A DNA stretch of 64,000 bases from Acanthosepion lycidas. Its lineage: Eukaryota > Mollusca > Cephalopoda > Sepiida > Sepiidae. A program made the translations under genes and the position numbers. Location: contig OZ010595.1 of the NCBI GenBank assembly GCA_963932145.1, positions 75,390,090 to 75,454,089 of the forward strand, read 5' to 3'. Numbering within the stretch: the first letter of the stretch is position 1; each line of letters opens with the position of its first letter. The notes beneath the pieces were generated by a model. The model searched no databases. It saw nothing but the letters and a program-made list of their open reading frames with translations, and was not told the origin of the DNA. Below are positions 11,172 to 22,389 of the stretch, piece after piece.

Positions 11172-11612
11172 TGCATTATATCAAGTATTAAGAATAACTA
11201 GGGTCCACAAATTGGAGGAGAGAGATATCAATGATAATGTTCTGACTTTGAATCCGTAGTTATCTCCTTTTAATACTCTATCTGGACCTTCTTTGCCGTT
11301 GGGCTGCTTGTGCCTTTTTGATTCTGACAAAAATCAAAAAACAAAAAAAAGGGAAGGGCTTCTTTGCCCTGATGATGAGAGCTTATCTCAAATTAAGCCT
11401 AATATAAAGGAGATTAACTGTCAAAAACAAGCTTATATTTTTCATTAAATTGATGTACTTTAATCATAACTTATTTGTTATATATTGTATTTTATTATTA
11501 TATCAAATATTAAGAATATAGTAACTAGAGTCCACAAATTGGAGGAGAGAGTTATCAATGACAATTCTGACTTTGAATCCGCAGTTATCTCCCTTTAAGC
11601 CTCACTATTTTT
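11172..11612. repeat. Direct repeat pair of about 105 bp, 320 bp apart
   Basis: The unit at about 11,172-11,280 recurs at about 11,493-11,600. Both copies contain TCCACAAATTGGAGGAGAGA and GACTTTGAATCC followed by AGTTATCTCC. The spacer holds an inverted echo (GGAGATTAACTG). The arrangement suggests a small element with direct terminal units, or two insertions of one short element. No coding capacity is visible. Confidence 0.7.
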
Positions 11613-11774
11613 TTTTGTTTTTTTTTTTAAATGTACTTTTTATCACATAAAATTTGGTGATGTGCGAACAAATTTCCATTCCAAAAATGCAGCCCAGAGA
11701 AAAAAAGTTTGAGAACCACTGTATTAGAAGATCTCCTACTAAGAGATTTGATGGAAAGTATGCAATTTAGACTA

Positions 11775-12184
11775 TGAAAGAACCCACCAAGCCAGATGAA
11801 TTGGGGAACCATGTCCAAATCTGGAACAGCTGGACATGGTTCAATATCTGTGGAACTACTACAGGAGAAACTGGAACTGCATATGCACATTCATCAGTGC
11901 ACAATATTTATGCACTATAGTACTTCATGCCATGGGTCAAAGATCATTCAGAATTTTTTAGACAGGCTCAACATGCCAACACTGGACTGGCTGGGGAACA
12001 GCCCAGATCTGAATCCAGTTGAAAATTTATGCAAAGTCCTAGAAAAAACAAAGCACTGAGAAAGGCTATTAAAGAAGACTAGACAAAGAAATCGCAGTTG
12101 ACTACTGTAACACCTTGATTCTCAAGCACACCTCACCACATCCAAGCAGTAATCAAAAGCAATGGATGCCATACAAAATACTGA
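11775..12184 (+). pseudogene. Tc1-like transposase C-terminal fragment
   Basis: The frame from 11,796 carries the highly conserved Tc1 motif as DWLGNSPDLNPVENL (family form DWP.NSPDLNPIENLW). The glutamate and the surrounding NSPDLNP block belong to the DDE catalytic core of IS630/Tc1/mariner enzymes. After a stop at 12,059 the C-terminal end HHIQAVIKSNGCHTKY can still be read, ending with TGA at 12,184. The N-terminal DNA-binding half and the first catalytic aspartate are absent. A short hAT-like end (TTTGAGAACCACTG) sits just upstream at about 11,708. The copy is dead. Confidence 0.8.
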
Positions 12185-12284
12185 CCCCTGAATTTTTTTG
12201 ATTCAAATGAATACAGAATATCATCAAGTAAATTATTTTTTTTACTTTCTCAGTAAATACAAGTAAAATTACAAGATGTTTTTA

Positions 12285-12440
12285 AACTTCTATTAAAGAC
12301 TGTAGGTCCAGAAGTAAAGAAAAATTAGTTACATTTGCACTTAAAATATCTGGAATGACATTCCATAAACTAGTTTGCATTTTATAACCTGAATACTGAT
12401 TTCGCAGTTGAAAAAAAATGAAAATGTTGAATAAAGCATG
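12285..12440 (-). pseudogene. Possible LINE C-terminal fragment
   Basis: The minus-strand frame reads QLRNQYSGYKMQTSLWNVIP, then DILSANVTNFSLLLDLQSLI. The SLWN.IPD step with a following FK/L-rich end resembles the last 40 residues of many LINE ORF2 proteins. No catalytic domain is present and the match is short. Confidence 0.4.
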
Positions 12441-15400
12441 AAATATTAATATAAGCAAAGTCCTGTACTTAATATCTTCAAATGTCAATATTTTTGTCAT
12501 TATGTCAGCCAAAAATAGAACAATGAACATTCCACAAAGATTATTGCTATAAAGCAGGTGTTAGTCACAGAAACGGTGGTTTGGGTAGCAAATTTTAAAA
12601 ATGGGGGATATTACATAATTAAAATCATTTGGCACTTAATAGGTAAATTAGCAATATGTTCAACATCAATTGGTGCTGAAAATTTTAAAAGATAATCATT
12701 AGTTCTTCAATTAAGAATAGCACAGTTAAAAAATGTTATTAATCATACTTTAAAGATAATTTATATAAGTAAATAATAGTCACTGTCAGGAATATTTAGC
12801 TTTAAATATCTACATGCAAATTTTTTTTTTTTCATTACCCTTCACCTTACATTCTAAGTATAACACTTTCTTAAATTTTTATTGCTACCTTACTGCTCAT
12901 GTAATCTGTGACAACACAAGTAGGAGTTATTAAACACATGCATCCACTTTAATAATAAAATGTTTATATGCACTGATAAGCCAACCTATGACCACCTGTC
13001 TAATAATGTTTGTCCACATACTCACAAAACAACTTTTGCCTTCAAGCCCTCTAAAAGCTCCCTCTAGAATATATTACCAGGATACTAACAAATCCTTTCA
13101 CTGGCAAGTATTGGAGGTTTTGCAGTATTAACTTGGTAGTGACACAAGGTCTTTTTTTAAGGTGGGTACCTGAGTGTGTATTAACTTGTTGGTTCAACAC
13201 ATCCCAGAGAAGTACAAGAAAACAGATCTGAAAGTTGTGTAGCCAAGGCAACAGTGATATCTTCCTGTTCGTTAAACCATACTCATATAACATATGTAGA
13301 AAGATGTTACTGCAATCATAGAAAACTGATGCCATGAATGGATGTACATTTTTTTTCAATAACATTGAGGTATACATGGTACATGACAAAGTACCCACCA
13401 CATAAAGGATAGGGACCCAGTCTTTCCCAGTAAAGCATTGTCCAAAACTATCGCATTTCCTTCAACTTGTTGCTTTCCCAAAAAGCATCCTGACACCAAC
13501 ACTTACCAAGAATAACAATACACACATACCCTATCATTCGCATTATTCAGGACAGAGAAGTTTCCAAAACTTACATACCCACAGATAATGCTACCAGCAA
13601 TGCACACTGGTTAACACAGGTACACTCACTAGCCCACAGCAATGCAACACACAAAGATTGATGCACTGTATGTCGTTTCTTCACCTTGATTTAAAACTAC
13701 CTATAATTTGTGACACACTAGCCTCTCTGTTGGTTCATACTTGGCCGGAAAGCTTGCATTTCTAAGTCTCAGCCATCCAAAGCTTTTTCAAGAGTGGATG
13801 CCTCCCCACCACCACCACACTCACTCACTGGACCACTGCTGATAGGTACTCACTAAGTACCCACATATTAAGCCATGACATTTCAGAAAGGATTTGATCT
13901 TGTTTTTTGGCCATAAAAATCTGGCATTTATAAAAGTCACTCAAACTTTTCTCTCTTGCCCATAAGTGCAGAATTCAATACATCAAAATCAAGTAACCAA
14001 AATTGGCTTACCTGCTTATGTATCTCTAACATGGGCAGTTGTTATGAAACAATAGCTGTTATTCTTGCCATATGTTATTGGTTATCAGGGTTTTGTGACA
14101 CAGACAATATTAAAAGAATATACAATTGAAATTATTTTACTAGATAAAATGCATAACAAATTACTTAATACTACTTGTAGTAGCTCATATAACCCACATC
14201 ACAAATAGTATTTATTAATATCAGAATTCATCCAATCTAATATTTATAGATATTGTCATCACAACAAATAGTAAAAACATATAGAGGAAGCAAACAGATA
14301 TCAATGCTCCCACAGTACATGGAAACTGATATAAGCTGATCATTATAGATAACTAAGCTTTGCCTGAAAAATAATATACCTGGAGGAAACAACGTCTATC
14401 TACTGAACTCTTTCACAGAAAAATTTGTTATAGCCCACATTTCATGACTTAGCCTCGTTACAAAAAGTTATTCAAAACCATAAAAATAACAGATGTAAAA
14501 TGTCATGATTTGATCAATGAATTTTACAATTTCTGATCTAAAATGTGTTTTAACAAGCTTCTGTGCCCAATTTACAAGTTGTACATTGAAAATCAGGAAA
14601 AAAAAAGGATCTTCAATAATGAGGAATTAAATCAAACGGTATTGGCATATTTTTTTTTTATTATTTGGTTTTGAGCTAGTTCAGACATTTACGATTCTAA
14701 CATGACAACTATCAAGGTTGGAAGGTCATTAAGTTGACATTCTGTATCATAACATAGCTGGTCAATGTAAATGGTTAGTGGGCAACCAACCAGGACAAGG
14801 TTTCCACAGCAGTAAATACTTATATAATCACACATAATATGCATTTTCTTTTATTATTAATCTATAAATTTGTACAACTTTATGATTTTAAATCCTTGAC
14901 AATTTTTTTCCTTAGGATTGACCATATAAAATGGTATGTAACTCCAAGAGAATAGTCAAGATAAAGCACATACTTTTTGGTTTGCTTCCAATGATAACGC
15001 TTTACAAGAGTCTGACTTCAGTCCTGACAAAGATCAACTTGATAATGAAACTGACAACTTGAAAAACATGCAAACACTGCACCACAAAATGACTCTTGAA
15101 AGCTAATTAAATTTATTTTCCAATGAAAATAGCTGCCAGGGAAAGAAAATAAAATGTTGATCAGTCTTTTTGTATGCATGTGTGATATAATATAGTTTAT
15201 AAGAGTATGCCATATTTATGGAAGAGTCAATATGTCCAGATAGCATTAAAGAATTTGAAAAAATAAAGAGAGAAAGAAAAATTAAAATTAATATCCTTTT
15301 CTTTTTCTCCTTATGTTGAGTGGCATGACTTAAGAAAATAAAAATAAATGTATATTACTAACAAAATTCCTAACTATTAACAAATCATTTTCAAACAAAT

Positions 15401-15448
15401 TTTTTTTTTTTTTTAAATTCAAGGAAACTCCACTGCTTGACTGCTTTC

Positions 15449-15480
<32 letters not shown>
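12441..15480. other. Long blank tract
   Basis: No element is recognised with confidence. A 116-codon minus-strand frame (13,051-13,401) is the longest opening; it has no motif I know, no visible splice context and no homologue elsewhere in the window. Poly(T) runs occur at about 12,821-12,832 and 15,400-15,414. A poly(A)/(GAAA)n run lies at about 15,459-15,503 just before the next LINE. Confidence 0.45.
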
Positions 15481-15481
<1 letters not shown>

Positions 15482-15933
15482 AAGAAAAGAAAGAAAGAAA
15501 GAAATATGAGAGTAATGAGGAAGTTTTAAGAAAAATAGAAACAAAAAGGACGCTTATACTTAGAATCGTAAAGAGCCAACTGAAATTTCTAGGACACATA
15601 ATGAGGAAAGACGGCCTGTAAAACTTTGACACTGACAGAAAGGACAAAAAAGTAAACAGTAAATAATCTACCTAATGAGGCAATGTAAATGGATGGCAGA
15701 ACAAGGAATAGGATAGATAATGAAAAATTAAACCAAAGAGCTACAAAGGATAAGTAGTGAAGAGCCATGATAATTCACATCCTAAAGGGATACAGCACAT
15801 AGAAGATATTTATTGAAGAGAAGTTCTCAATATCTGAAACAGTGTATGTAAATATGAACAGCGTTGACATACTGAGGCCTCATGATGATATTTAAGCATG
15901 AAATATTTACCATTTTGTGGTAACAGCTCTGGC

Positions 15934-15936
<3 letters not shown>
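15481..15936 (+). pseudogene. LINE-A 3' end, partner of the inverted copy at 40.6-41.0 kb
   Basis: The sequence decodes to a decayed EEVLRKIETKRTLILRI, then QLKFLGHIMRKDGL, then the 3' untranslated part with CATGATAATTCACATCC. Its last 110 bases (AGTGTATGTAAATATGAACA...TGAGGCCTCATGATG...) match the inverted copy at 40,612-41,012 closely. Both copies end in a (TA)n tract at the same junction. The element is 5'-truncated and non-coding. Confidence 0.8.

Positions 15937-15983
<47 letters not shown>
15937..15983. repeat. (TA)n tract at a LINE-A 3' end
   Basis: About 23 TA units directly follow the LINE-A 3' end. The same junction carries a TA tract in the copy at 40.6 kb, so the repeat may be part of the element's tail. 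Confidence 0.95.
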
Positions 15984-15988
<5 letters not shown>

Positions 15989-16228
15989 GTAATCTTATAA
16001 GTATAAGAAATTATACTTGTTCGGAAAACCTTGTGTGTTTTAATTTGCAAATAATCAAACCAATGCCATAGGGGGAAAAAAAGGTATTAAAAAAAAGAAC
16101 CAAGAACATGTACGTTAACCAAAAATAATCATCTAGCATGCAAGTCCAAAGCCCAAAGAAAAAAAAAACAATATGAGTAAGCAAAATAACTAAATAAAGT
16201 GCTCAATACAATGAGTAGAGCAGACCTA

Positions 16229-16368
16229 GTTAAACCTAGAGAGCAAGACAAACCTAAAAATGTTTGACTTCAGTGGATCGTCAGGGAAGGCTGGTTCTGG
16301 CTGGAGCCAGCCTTCCCTGACGATCTGCTTAGGTGAAACCTTGATAGGTTTGTCTGGCTCTCTAGGTT

Positions 16369-16372
<4 letters not shown>
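16229..16372. mobile_element. 144-bp palindromic MITE with TA flanks
   Basis: The ends are GTTAAACCTAGAGAGC and its complement GCTCTCTAGGTTTAAC, with TA on both outer sides. The centre is an uninterrupted stem, GATCGTCAGGGAAGGCTGG against CCAGCCTTCCCTGACGATC, with a small loop. The whole unit is one hairpin and is GC-richer than its surroundings. TA duplication points to the Tc1/mariner superfamily. The open frame that starts at 16,260 lies inside it and is not credible. Confidence 0.8.

Positions 16373-16427
<55 letters not shown>
16373..16427. repeat. (TA)n(GT)n compound microsatellite
   Basis: About 16 TA units are followed by about 11 GT units, immediately abutting the palindromic MITE. 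Confidence 0.95.
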
Positions 16428-17269
16428 AATAAATGTGAATGTCAGTGTGTCACACATTTTCAACTTTACTCCTAGAGGCCGTAGTTCAATATATCATACC
16501 ATTTTGGAATCAGAGTGAATCCATCAACAAATTAAAAACATTCTGATCCAGATCCACAATCCTGAAATTTTGAATTCCAGAGTTTTCATTACTCAGACCT
16601 GTTTCCAGTGATTTTTTTTTTTTTTTGACATCAATTTTGGGACAAATTTTTTTTTGTACGATAACTTTTATAACCTAGAAATAAATTTCGAAATAATTAA
16701 AATTGCGAAATCCAGCAAAAGTCACCCATGAAATAAAAATTGTTTTTACAGAAAGTAAGGACCGACAAACATCAAATTGTCTTTAAATAAAGTGGCAGCA
16801 GAAGAATTAACATTGAAATTTCAACATGCAATACTAAATATTAATGCTGCAATCAATTTCGAGTTCTTTTGTAGCTTATTATTGCCTATTGCATCTAATC
16901 CTCCCTACCTACTGTGATGATGGCCCAACGAAGAGTCCTCTGGGGTTTTTATGCTAGTATGTGCGTGACTCATTGAATATTACAGACAAGGAAAATTTTA
17001 TAAAATTTTCTGTCTATATTTTTGTTATTATTTAGTTTTTCTAAGGTTCCTAGTTTTTCTTTTATAGGAATGTAGAAACTGACAGTAATGATTATTATCC
17101 TAAGCACTTTCGGACAATTCATTAGCAATTTTCTAGGGTTCGTTGTTAAATTATTACATAGCTCAATTTACTACCAAGCACAAGTAAAATTCAAAGAAAA
17201 GCCAGGATTGTGGCCAAAGGATCTGAAGAAGAATGTTTAAATAAAATACAGAAAACATCTACTTGTATA
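16428..17269. other. Non-coding tract
   Basis: No element is recognised. A poly(T) run lies at about 16,613-16,626. Confidence 0.5.
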
Positions 17270-18205
17270 AAGCAATCTCTTGGATTTATTTTATCTATTA
17301 TAGCACAAAGAAAGTGGACAATCCAGTCTTTAGATATTAAAAGGGTATTTTTGCAAGGGGAGCCAATCCAATGAGAAGTATACCTTTGACCACTAGAGGA
17401 GGCTAATATGCAAAAAATCTGGCTCTTAAATAAATGTGTTTATGGATTGATAAATGCATTCTTGAAGTTGTATGAAAAGGCGAAATACACTTTTGTAAAG
17501 ATACTTGGTGATAGTGTATCTAAAGTAGATCCAACTGTATTTTTCATTTTCTGTTTTCAACTTTTTGGTTGGGTTACTTTCTTGATCAACGTTCATGCAC
17601 TCATGCATAGGAGCCTCCATATCTAATAAAGATCACCACACTATATCCTGGCCAATGACCCAATCAGGTCCATGCTACTTATCTCTCAAAAAAATATACT
17701 TTTTCACCAGTCAAAAGTTTTTCTCCAAGGGGTCTTATCTGTTTATGAAAAGCTCATACCTTTTCAGATGATTCAGTGGTAATGAATGCTTTTTGAGCTT
17801 CATGCAAACCAATCAAATGCTTTCCCATCATTTGATTAATTGTTTTTACATTAAAAGGCTTTGTTTACTAAGACAGATGGGAGATTTGGATTTCTACTAA
17901 ATACAATTTGGTATGGACTATATCCATGTACACTAAAAGGGCAATTTTTAATGTTTAAAAGGGCAATTTTTAATGTTTAAAAGCCAATTTGAACCATGCA
18001 CTGTTTTAGAGTGTGCAGTGTCAATGACAGCTGCATTATATGCCTCCACTACAGACAGACTGAGAAGACAAGACTTGTTAGAATATTTTTTCTGTTTACA
18101 TTCTAAGCTGTACTGGATGGGAGTAGTGCATTAAAGTGGCTAATGAATTGGCCAAAAGCATTTGGGACAATAACCACTATAGATAGTTTCTATACTACTG
18201 TAAAG
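17270..18205 (+). pseudogene. Copia-type (Ty1) LTR-retrotransposon RT/RNase H remnant
   Basis: At about 17,320-17,520 one frame reads SLDIKRVFLQGEPIQ, a stop, EVYL, a stop, then EEANMQKIWLLNKCVYGL and KVDPTVFF. These are the Copia RT blocks 'LDVK.AFLQG', 'REVYL.PP.EA', 'L.KCVYGL' and 'KVDPAVF'. The catalytic YVDD block that should follow is not found; the sequence decays after LFGWVTFLINV. Downstream, about 17,960-18,200, broken frames suggest the RNase H end (MTAALYAS..., SSALKWLMNWPK). A 22-bp tandem duplication sits at about 17,934-17,978. No LTR or integrase part is seen. This is the only clear Ty1/Copia material in the window and it is long dead. Confidence 0.75.
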
Positions 18206-18525
18206 AAAAACCATAACGGACAAAAAAAAATTAATTTTCCTTGTCCGTAATATCCAATGAAGCATGTATAGGAAAAAGATTGTTGCCTATATGTGTGTGA
18301 GAAAGAGAGAGAAAGAGAGAAAGTCAAAAGTGAATAAGGTCTCTCTTGCTCTGATTCTCTACTATCCAAATATGTATATTTCCCTCTCATTGCTCATTAA
18401 TTAGCTGTTTTCCCTATGCCTTCTCCTTGACCACATACAGCCTGACATCACCAAAAAACAACTCCATCATGAAACATCCCAGATACACATTGTCTGCCAT
18501 TACAGAGTGTTCCAAAGCTTTATCT

Positions 18526-18569
<44 letters not shown>

Positions 18570-19139
18570 ACATGTAGACTATTTAATTGAAGAGGTATTT
18601 TCGGGGAATGTGTTTTCAGGTAATTATGCTCCAAGGCCAACCAGATGTAAATGATATATGCAGATAAAGACCGATTTAAATCTAATTGAAAATATGCACT
18701 TTACCAAATACTCTTCATTTTGGAGTGTTTCCAGTTGAAAGGTGATTCAGTACAACTGGAATGTACTCATTGCTCTTTTTCAAGCAAGGAACCAATTGAA
18801 CTATTTCAGATTTCTCCCTTGAAGAAACCAATAATTACATACACCTTGGTCTTCCTGGCTATGCCGCCATGGAGAGGTCATTTAGTTTATACTAACAGAA
18901 TTTGTCTAATACAAGGTGCAAAGTACAAGAGACCAAGAAATACACTGGTCAATAAGTGAATTAAAGTTAGCCTCTTGCTATATCCAGTGTAGTAAAAGGA
19001 GGGGGGTTGAGAACGCAAATAGATGTCTGTACTTCACTGATTCATTCATTCCATTTTTTATGGCTTTGCAGGTTATTTAAAACCAAAAAATTTTAAATTT
19101 TAAGATTTTGGAAGGATAGAAAATAATGGTCTAGTGATA
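18206..19139. other. Non-coding tract
   Basis: Contains a (GA)n-rich patch at about 18,297-18,322 and a poly(A) run of about 35 bases at 18,531-18,565. The 79-codon frame at 18,720-18,959 has no recognisable domain and no start context that argues for a gene. Confidence 0.5.
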
Positions 19140-19417
19140 CAAGTATTACTAATTAACCCATAGCTGGGAGGAGAAGAGGTATTCATACCTTTCCCAAGGG
19201 TATTTGCACCTAAGAATAATACAAACCCAGTAGGAATTGGAACTGTTCTCCGGTTAACAATTCCAAGCTATTATCTGTTACAGAACCTATACATCCAAGC
19301 TTACAGCACCTAGTATTCCTAAATGGTCACCCATCTAGGTACTGACTAGGTTCTATGTTGCTTAAGTTCAATGATCATGTGGGAATTAGTGTTTCAACGT
19401 TGTATGGCCATAAGCCT
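19140..19417 (-). mobile_element. Chimeric SINE: 5S rRNA head, tRNA-like part, shared body
   Basis: On the minus strand the first 117 bases are clearly 5S rRNA-derived: GGCTTATGGCCATACAACG, then TGAACTTAAGCAACATAG, then AGTACCTAGATGGGTGACC and the GTGCTGTAAGC end. They align over essentially the full length of 5S rRNA with scattered changes, including the internal promoter region. A tRNA-like stretch follows (about 19,300 down to 19,225, box B-like AGTTCCAATTCC). The SINE body with GGGAAAGGTATGAATACC closes the element. An independent copy with the same order is on the plus strand at 60,991-61,265. It is not a functional 5S gene because it lacks a clean 3' end and is fused to SINE sequence. 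Confidence 0.8.
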
Positions 19418-19517
19418 TACAAACACTTTAGTTTTAATGAGGTCACCTTAAAGATAAAAATGAGTCCAGGAAGAGGTGTTCAAGCAACAGTTATAAACTA
19501 AATTATATACTTTAAAT

Positions 19518-20034
19518 CAGGGGTGGTCAAACCTTTTTCACGGAGACCCACATCATTCTTGACCCTATGCAAAGTGGAATATATCACAATAACAATATAA
19601 ATAACAATCATACACTCATGTTATTTGTGCATGTATTTGCTTATTATGTTTAGTGAACAGACTGCACAAATGTATGAAAAATTAGTTTAATATTTAATAC
19701 ATCTGCTACTATTAATGAGATTTGTATGTCTGATAAAAATTATTTTTATAATGATAAAAAATTTGATAAAATTTTGAGACATTTTTAGTAAAGCATAGAA
19801 GTGGCATACTACATGTGCAGAAGCAACTAGATCCCTATGTTGGTTTACATAAGGTGGGATATTAATTTTGTAGGAAGTGAGAACTGCAGTTTGTGATTAA
19901 ATATATAGTGTTTGTATCTGTCTTCATTCCAGGTTTTAATAGATGACTATTTTATACATGTAACCAAAAAAATACCAAAATTTGATCCCACACAGGCCAC
20001 ATGTGACATACTGGCTGTGGTTTATCTAGCCTTG
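19518..20034. mobile_element. hAT-type MITE with perfect 8-bp target duplication
   Basis: The element starts CAGGGGTGGTCAAACC and, read from the other side, starts CAAGGCTAGATAAACC. It is flanked on both sides by the identical 8-mer CTTTAAAT (19,510-19,517 and 20,035-20,042). An 8-bp duplication and CA..G ends with a GGnnG core are the hallmark of hAT transposons. The 517-bp interior is AT-rich with no transposase. The intact duplication suggests a relatively recent insertion. Confidence 0.9.
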
Positions 20035-20639
20035 CTTTAAATCTTAATATGAAAATATTTATTAAAAATTTTTTAAAACTTTCTTATTGCTATTGATTAT
20101 AATAATCTTATTTCCACTGTTTTTCTGAGCAAGTTAAAATGTGAACATTTACCAACATTCAATCTTGACCAGGGTGTGGTAATGATGAGGGGGCTCAAAT
20201 GGTTGACCATTACCCCTAAATAAGGAGTCCAGTCTTCACTCAGGATCTTATACTAGTAATTTGTACCAAATTAGGCTCATATTACACCATAAATTACAAT
20301 ATTTAATGTTGGTCCTAATGGAACATTTTATATAATGTCCCAAGAAAATATTTGTTAGTAATATTAGTTGTTAATTTCTGAAAATAATCCCAGTTATTTG
20401 TTATATAATACTGTTGGGACATTTTTGAACCAGCTGTAAAAACTTTATTTTGTATTTAAAAACAAATATGTTGGATCAAAAGTGTAATGCTAATTGGAGG
20501 TCTCATGATTCATTAATATAGAAACACATTGGATTGAAAGAGTAATGTTAATTGAAAGTACAAACTTATTAAAAAGAAAAAATTGTTTTAAATCAAAAGG
20601 TGTTAAACAATTTTAGTCTACACATGTGTAATTACAACA
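20035..20639. other. Non-coding tract
   Basis: No element is recognised here. Confidence 0.5.
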
Positions 20640-20910
20640 TTATCCATCATACGAAACAAAATTTATTAAGCATGAAGGACAGAAAAAAGAAGTGTATAAC
20701 CTACCTAATGAGTGTGGAAAGAGTTTGGCAGAACAGAGATTAGGATATACAAAGGGCAGGAAATTGTGGAGAGCCATGATTGTTCATGTCCTAAAGTATA
20801 TGGCACATAGAAGAAATATCTACTCTAAAATGTTTATGAATTCTCCTAGGTTAAATTTATTAAAACAATGAAATATGTATAGAATTTTACCCTCAAATGG
20901 TAATAATACT
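20640..20910 (+). pseudogene. LINE-A 3' end fragment
   Basis: Contains the LINE-A segments for VTYLMS and WQNRD-like text, then GAGAGCCATGATTGTTCATGTCCTAAAG, matching the 9.3, 15.5 and 58 kb copies in order. It is short, frame-broken and 5'-truncated. Confidence 0.7.
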
Positions 20911-21339
20911 TGCAGCCATTTCCCTACAAGGAAACATTTGGGATTCATTGATCAAGCAGCCAGTATTGCTTTTGGTTGGAATTTCTAAAATCACTCTCAA
21001 AACAATTTATGAAAACAGGTTTCTCAAATCCAGTATCTGTTATTACTCTTTCCCAATATTGATGGGCAGGGATCGGGGTGTTTAGTAGGGATATCTTCCT
21101 AAGCATTTATTTGAAATGGTGTGGAGCAAAAATAGAAATAAATGTAATACAACTGAATGTATTTCAGTTCTCCCAGTTAATTACTGATAATCACCATCTT
21201 GGCTCCATAGATAACAGAATGATATCCACTCAAGACACCAATTCTAATACTTGGTTATTCATGTCCAAGATCTACAGGTTCCCCCATCAGTCACTAAAGT
21301 ATTCCCGTGAAGCAATTCATCAGGTAAAATAGTGTAGCA
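20911..21339. other. Non-coding tract
   Basis: No element is recognised. The two short overlapping plus-strand frames (20,897-21,332) carry no known motif. Confidence 0.45.
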
Positions 21340-21640
21340 TGCTACTGCAATAGACATTGAACCAATTTACATTGCTTGGACTATCATTCTCATCTTTGTT
21401 GCCATATTTATCACATTTCAGCCATTGTACACTCCAGCCTTCCTCAGATGGTTGGAATGTCAAACTGAACACTTTATTTCACTCACTGGGGTAGACTAGT
21501 TCCATATGCCATGTCTAATTGATGTCAGTTATCAGTTATCTCCTGTTAATTCCCCTCTCCAAGTTCTCCGCTACCTTAACCAGGTATTGAACTCACACTC
21601 TTTGGGTCCTGTCACTGGATCTAACTATACCTCATCTCAG
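21340..21640 (-). mobile_element. tRNA-derived SINE with hammerhead-like tail
   Basis: On the minus strand it contains box B-like GAGTTCAATACCTGG, then ACTTGGAGAGGGGAATTAAC, then CCCAGTGAGTGAAATAAAG. The 3' part reads CTGAGGAAGGCTGG ... GGCTGAAATGTGA, then AACAAAGATGAGAATGATAG. The same body is at 47,190-47,525 (minus), and the tail is at 60,440-60,545 (plus). A head fragment is duplicated in inverted orientation near 21,640-21,660. Confidence 0.65.
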
Positions 21641-22086
21641 AAATATAGACAGACATTGAACCAAATTCACACCAGACCATCAAAGCTGGATACACCAGGG
21701 AGATGACCTGAGGTCATTCCCAACCACCAAATGCAGAAGTAGCATATTTGGCTTTACATAAATGTAAAAAAATACAAAAGGAAAACCAAAAAAAAACTGC
21801 CCAGTGCCTAATACAGATATATTAAAAGTGCTGTCCCAGGAGGCTAGGATGTTGGATGAGTCTGTTAAGTATAAAAATTGTTACTAGTAATAAAATATTG
21901 AAAACAAGCCAAATTATTATGGTGAATTGTGTTACTAATAATAAACTATGTATGGTAGTCTGTACTGTTTGCTGAAATACCATTTTCTGTTAGACTGCAT
22001 TCAGTTTTGTTTTTTTTGCCTGTTGCATGCTACTGATAATATTCAGTGAAGTATTTTGCTTTATCTGCACGTACTATAATTATCTA
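21641..22086. other. Non-coding tract
   Basis: No element is recognised here. Confidence 0.5.
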
Positions 22087-22223
22087 CAGTGTAACCCGGA
22101 TATAAGAGAGTTGTCGGGACCGGAGAAGAAGTCTCTTATATCCGGGTTTGGTCTATTTTGTTTAGGTAAGTATGGCTCTAATTTGGAACCAGAGAAAATC
22201 TCTCTTATATCCGGGTTACACTG
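22087..22223. mobile_element. pogo-type MITE with TA target duplication
   Basis: Inverted repeats CAGTGTAACCCGGATATAAG and CTTATATCCGGGTTACACTG bound a 137-bp element, with TA on both outer sides. The inner sequence repeats the CTCTTATATCCGGGTT word, a subterminal repetition common in pogo/Tigger elements. CAGTG...CACTG ends with a TA duplication support pogo rather than mariner proper. No transposase is encoded. Because the arms are almost perfect, the insertion is probably young. Confidence 0.8.
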
Positions 22224-22389
22224 TATAAAAATTCATTCATATTTATTGTACTTTACTGATTGCCTTATATCAATTTGCTTTGTTTATATATACCAGTACT
22301 CCCTGATACAAATGTACCAGGATTTACTTTCTGCTTTGGCAAATTTAATTTCCATTGAAGGTTAAGTTACAATATATGATGAAACAGAC

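Noticed and set aside
13051..13401. 116-codon minus-strand open frame
   Set aside because: It has no known motif, no paralogue in the window and no splice or promoter context. In 64 kb a frame of this length can occur by chance. It was not called as a gene.
19301..19417. Functional 5S rRNA gene
   Set aside because: It is 5S-like over its length but has many substitutions, lacks a T-run terminator and is fused to SINE sequence; a second copy has the same fusion.
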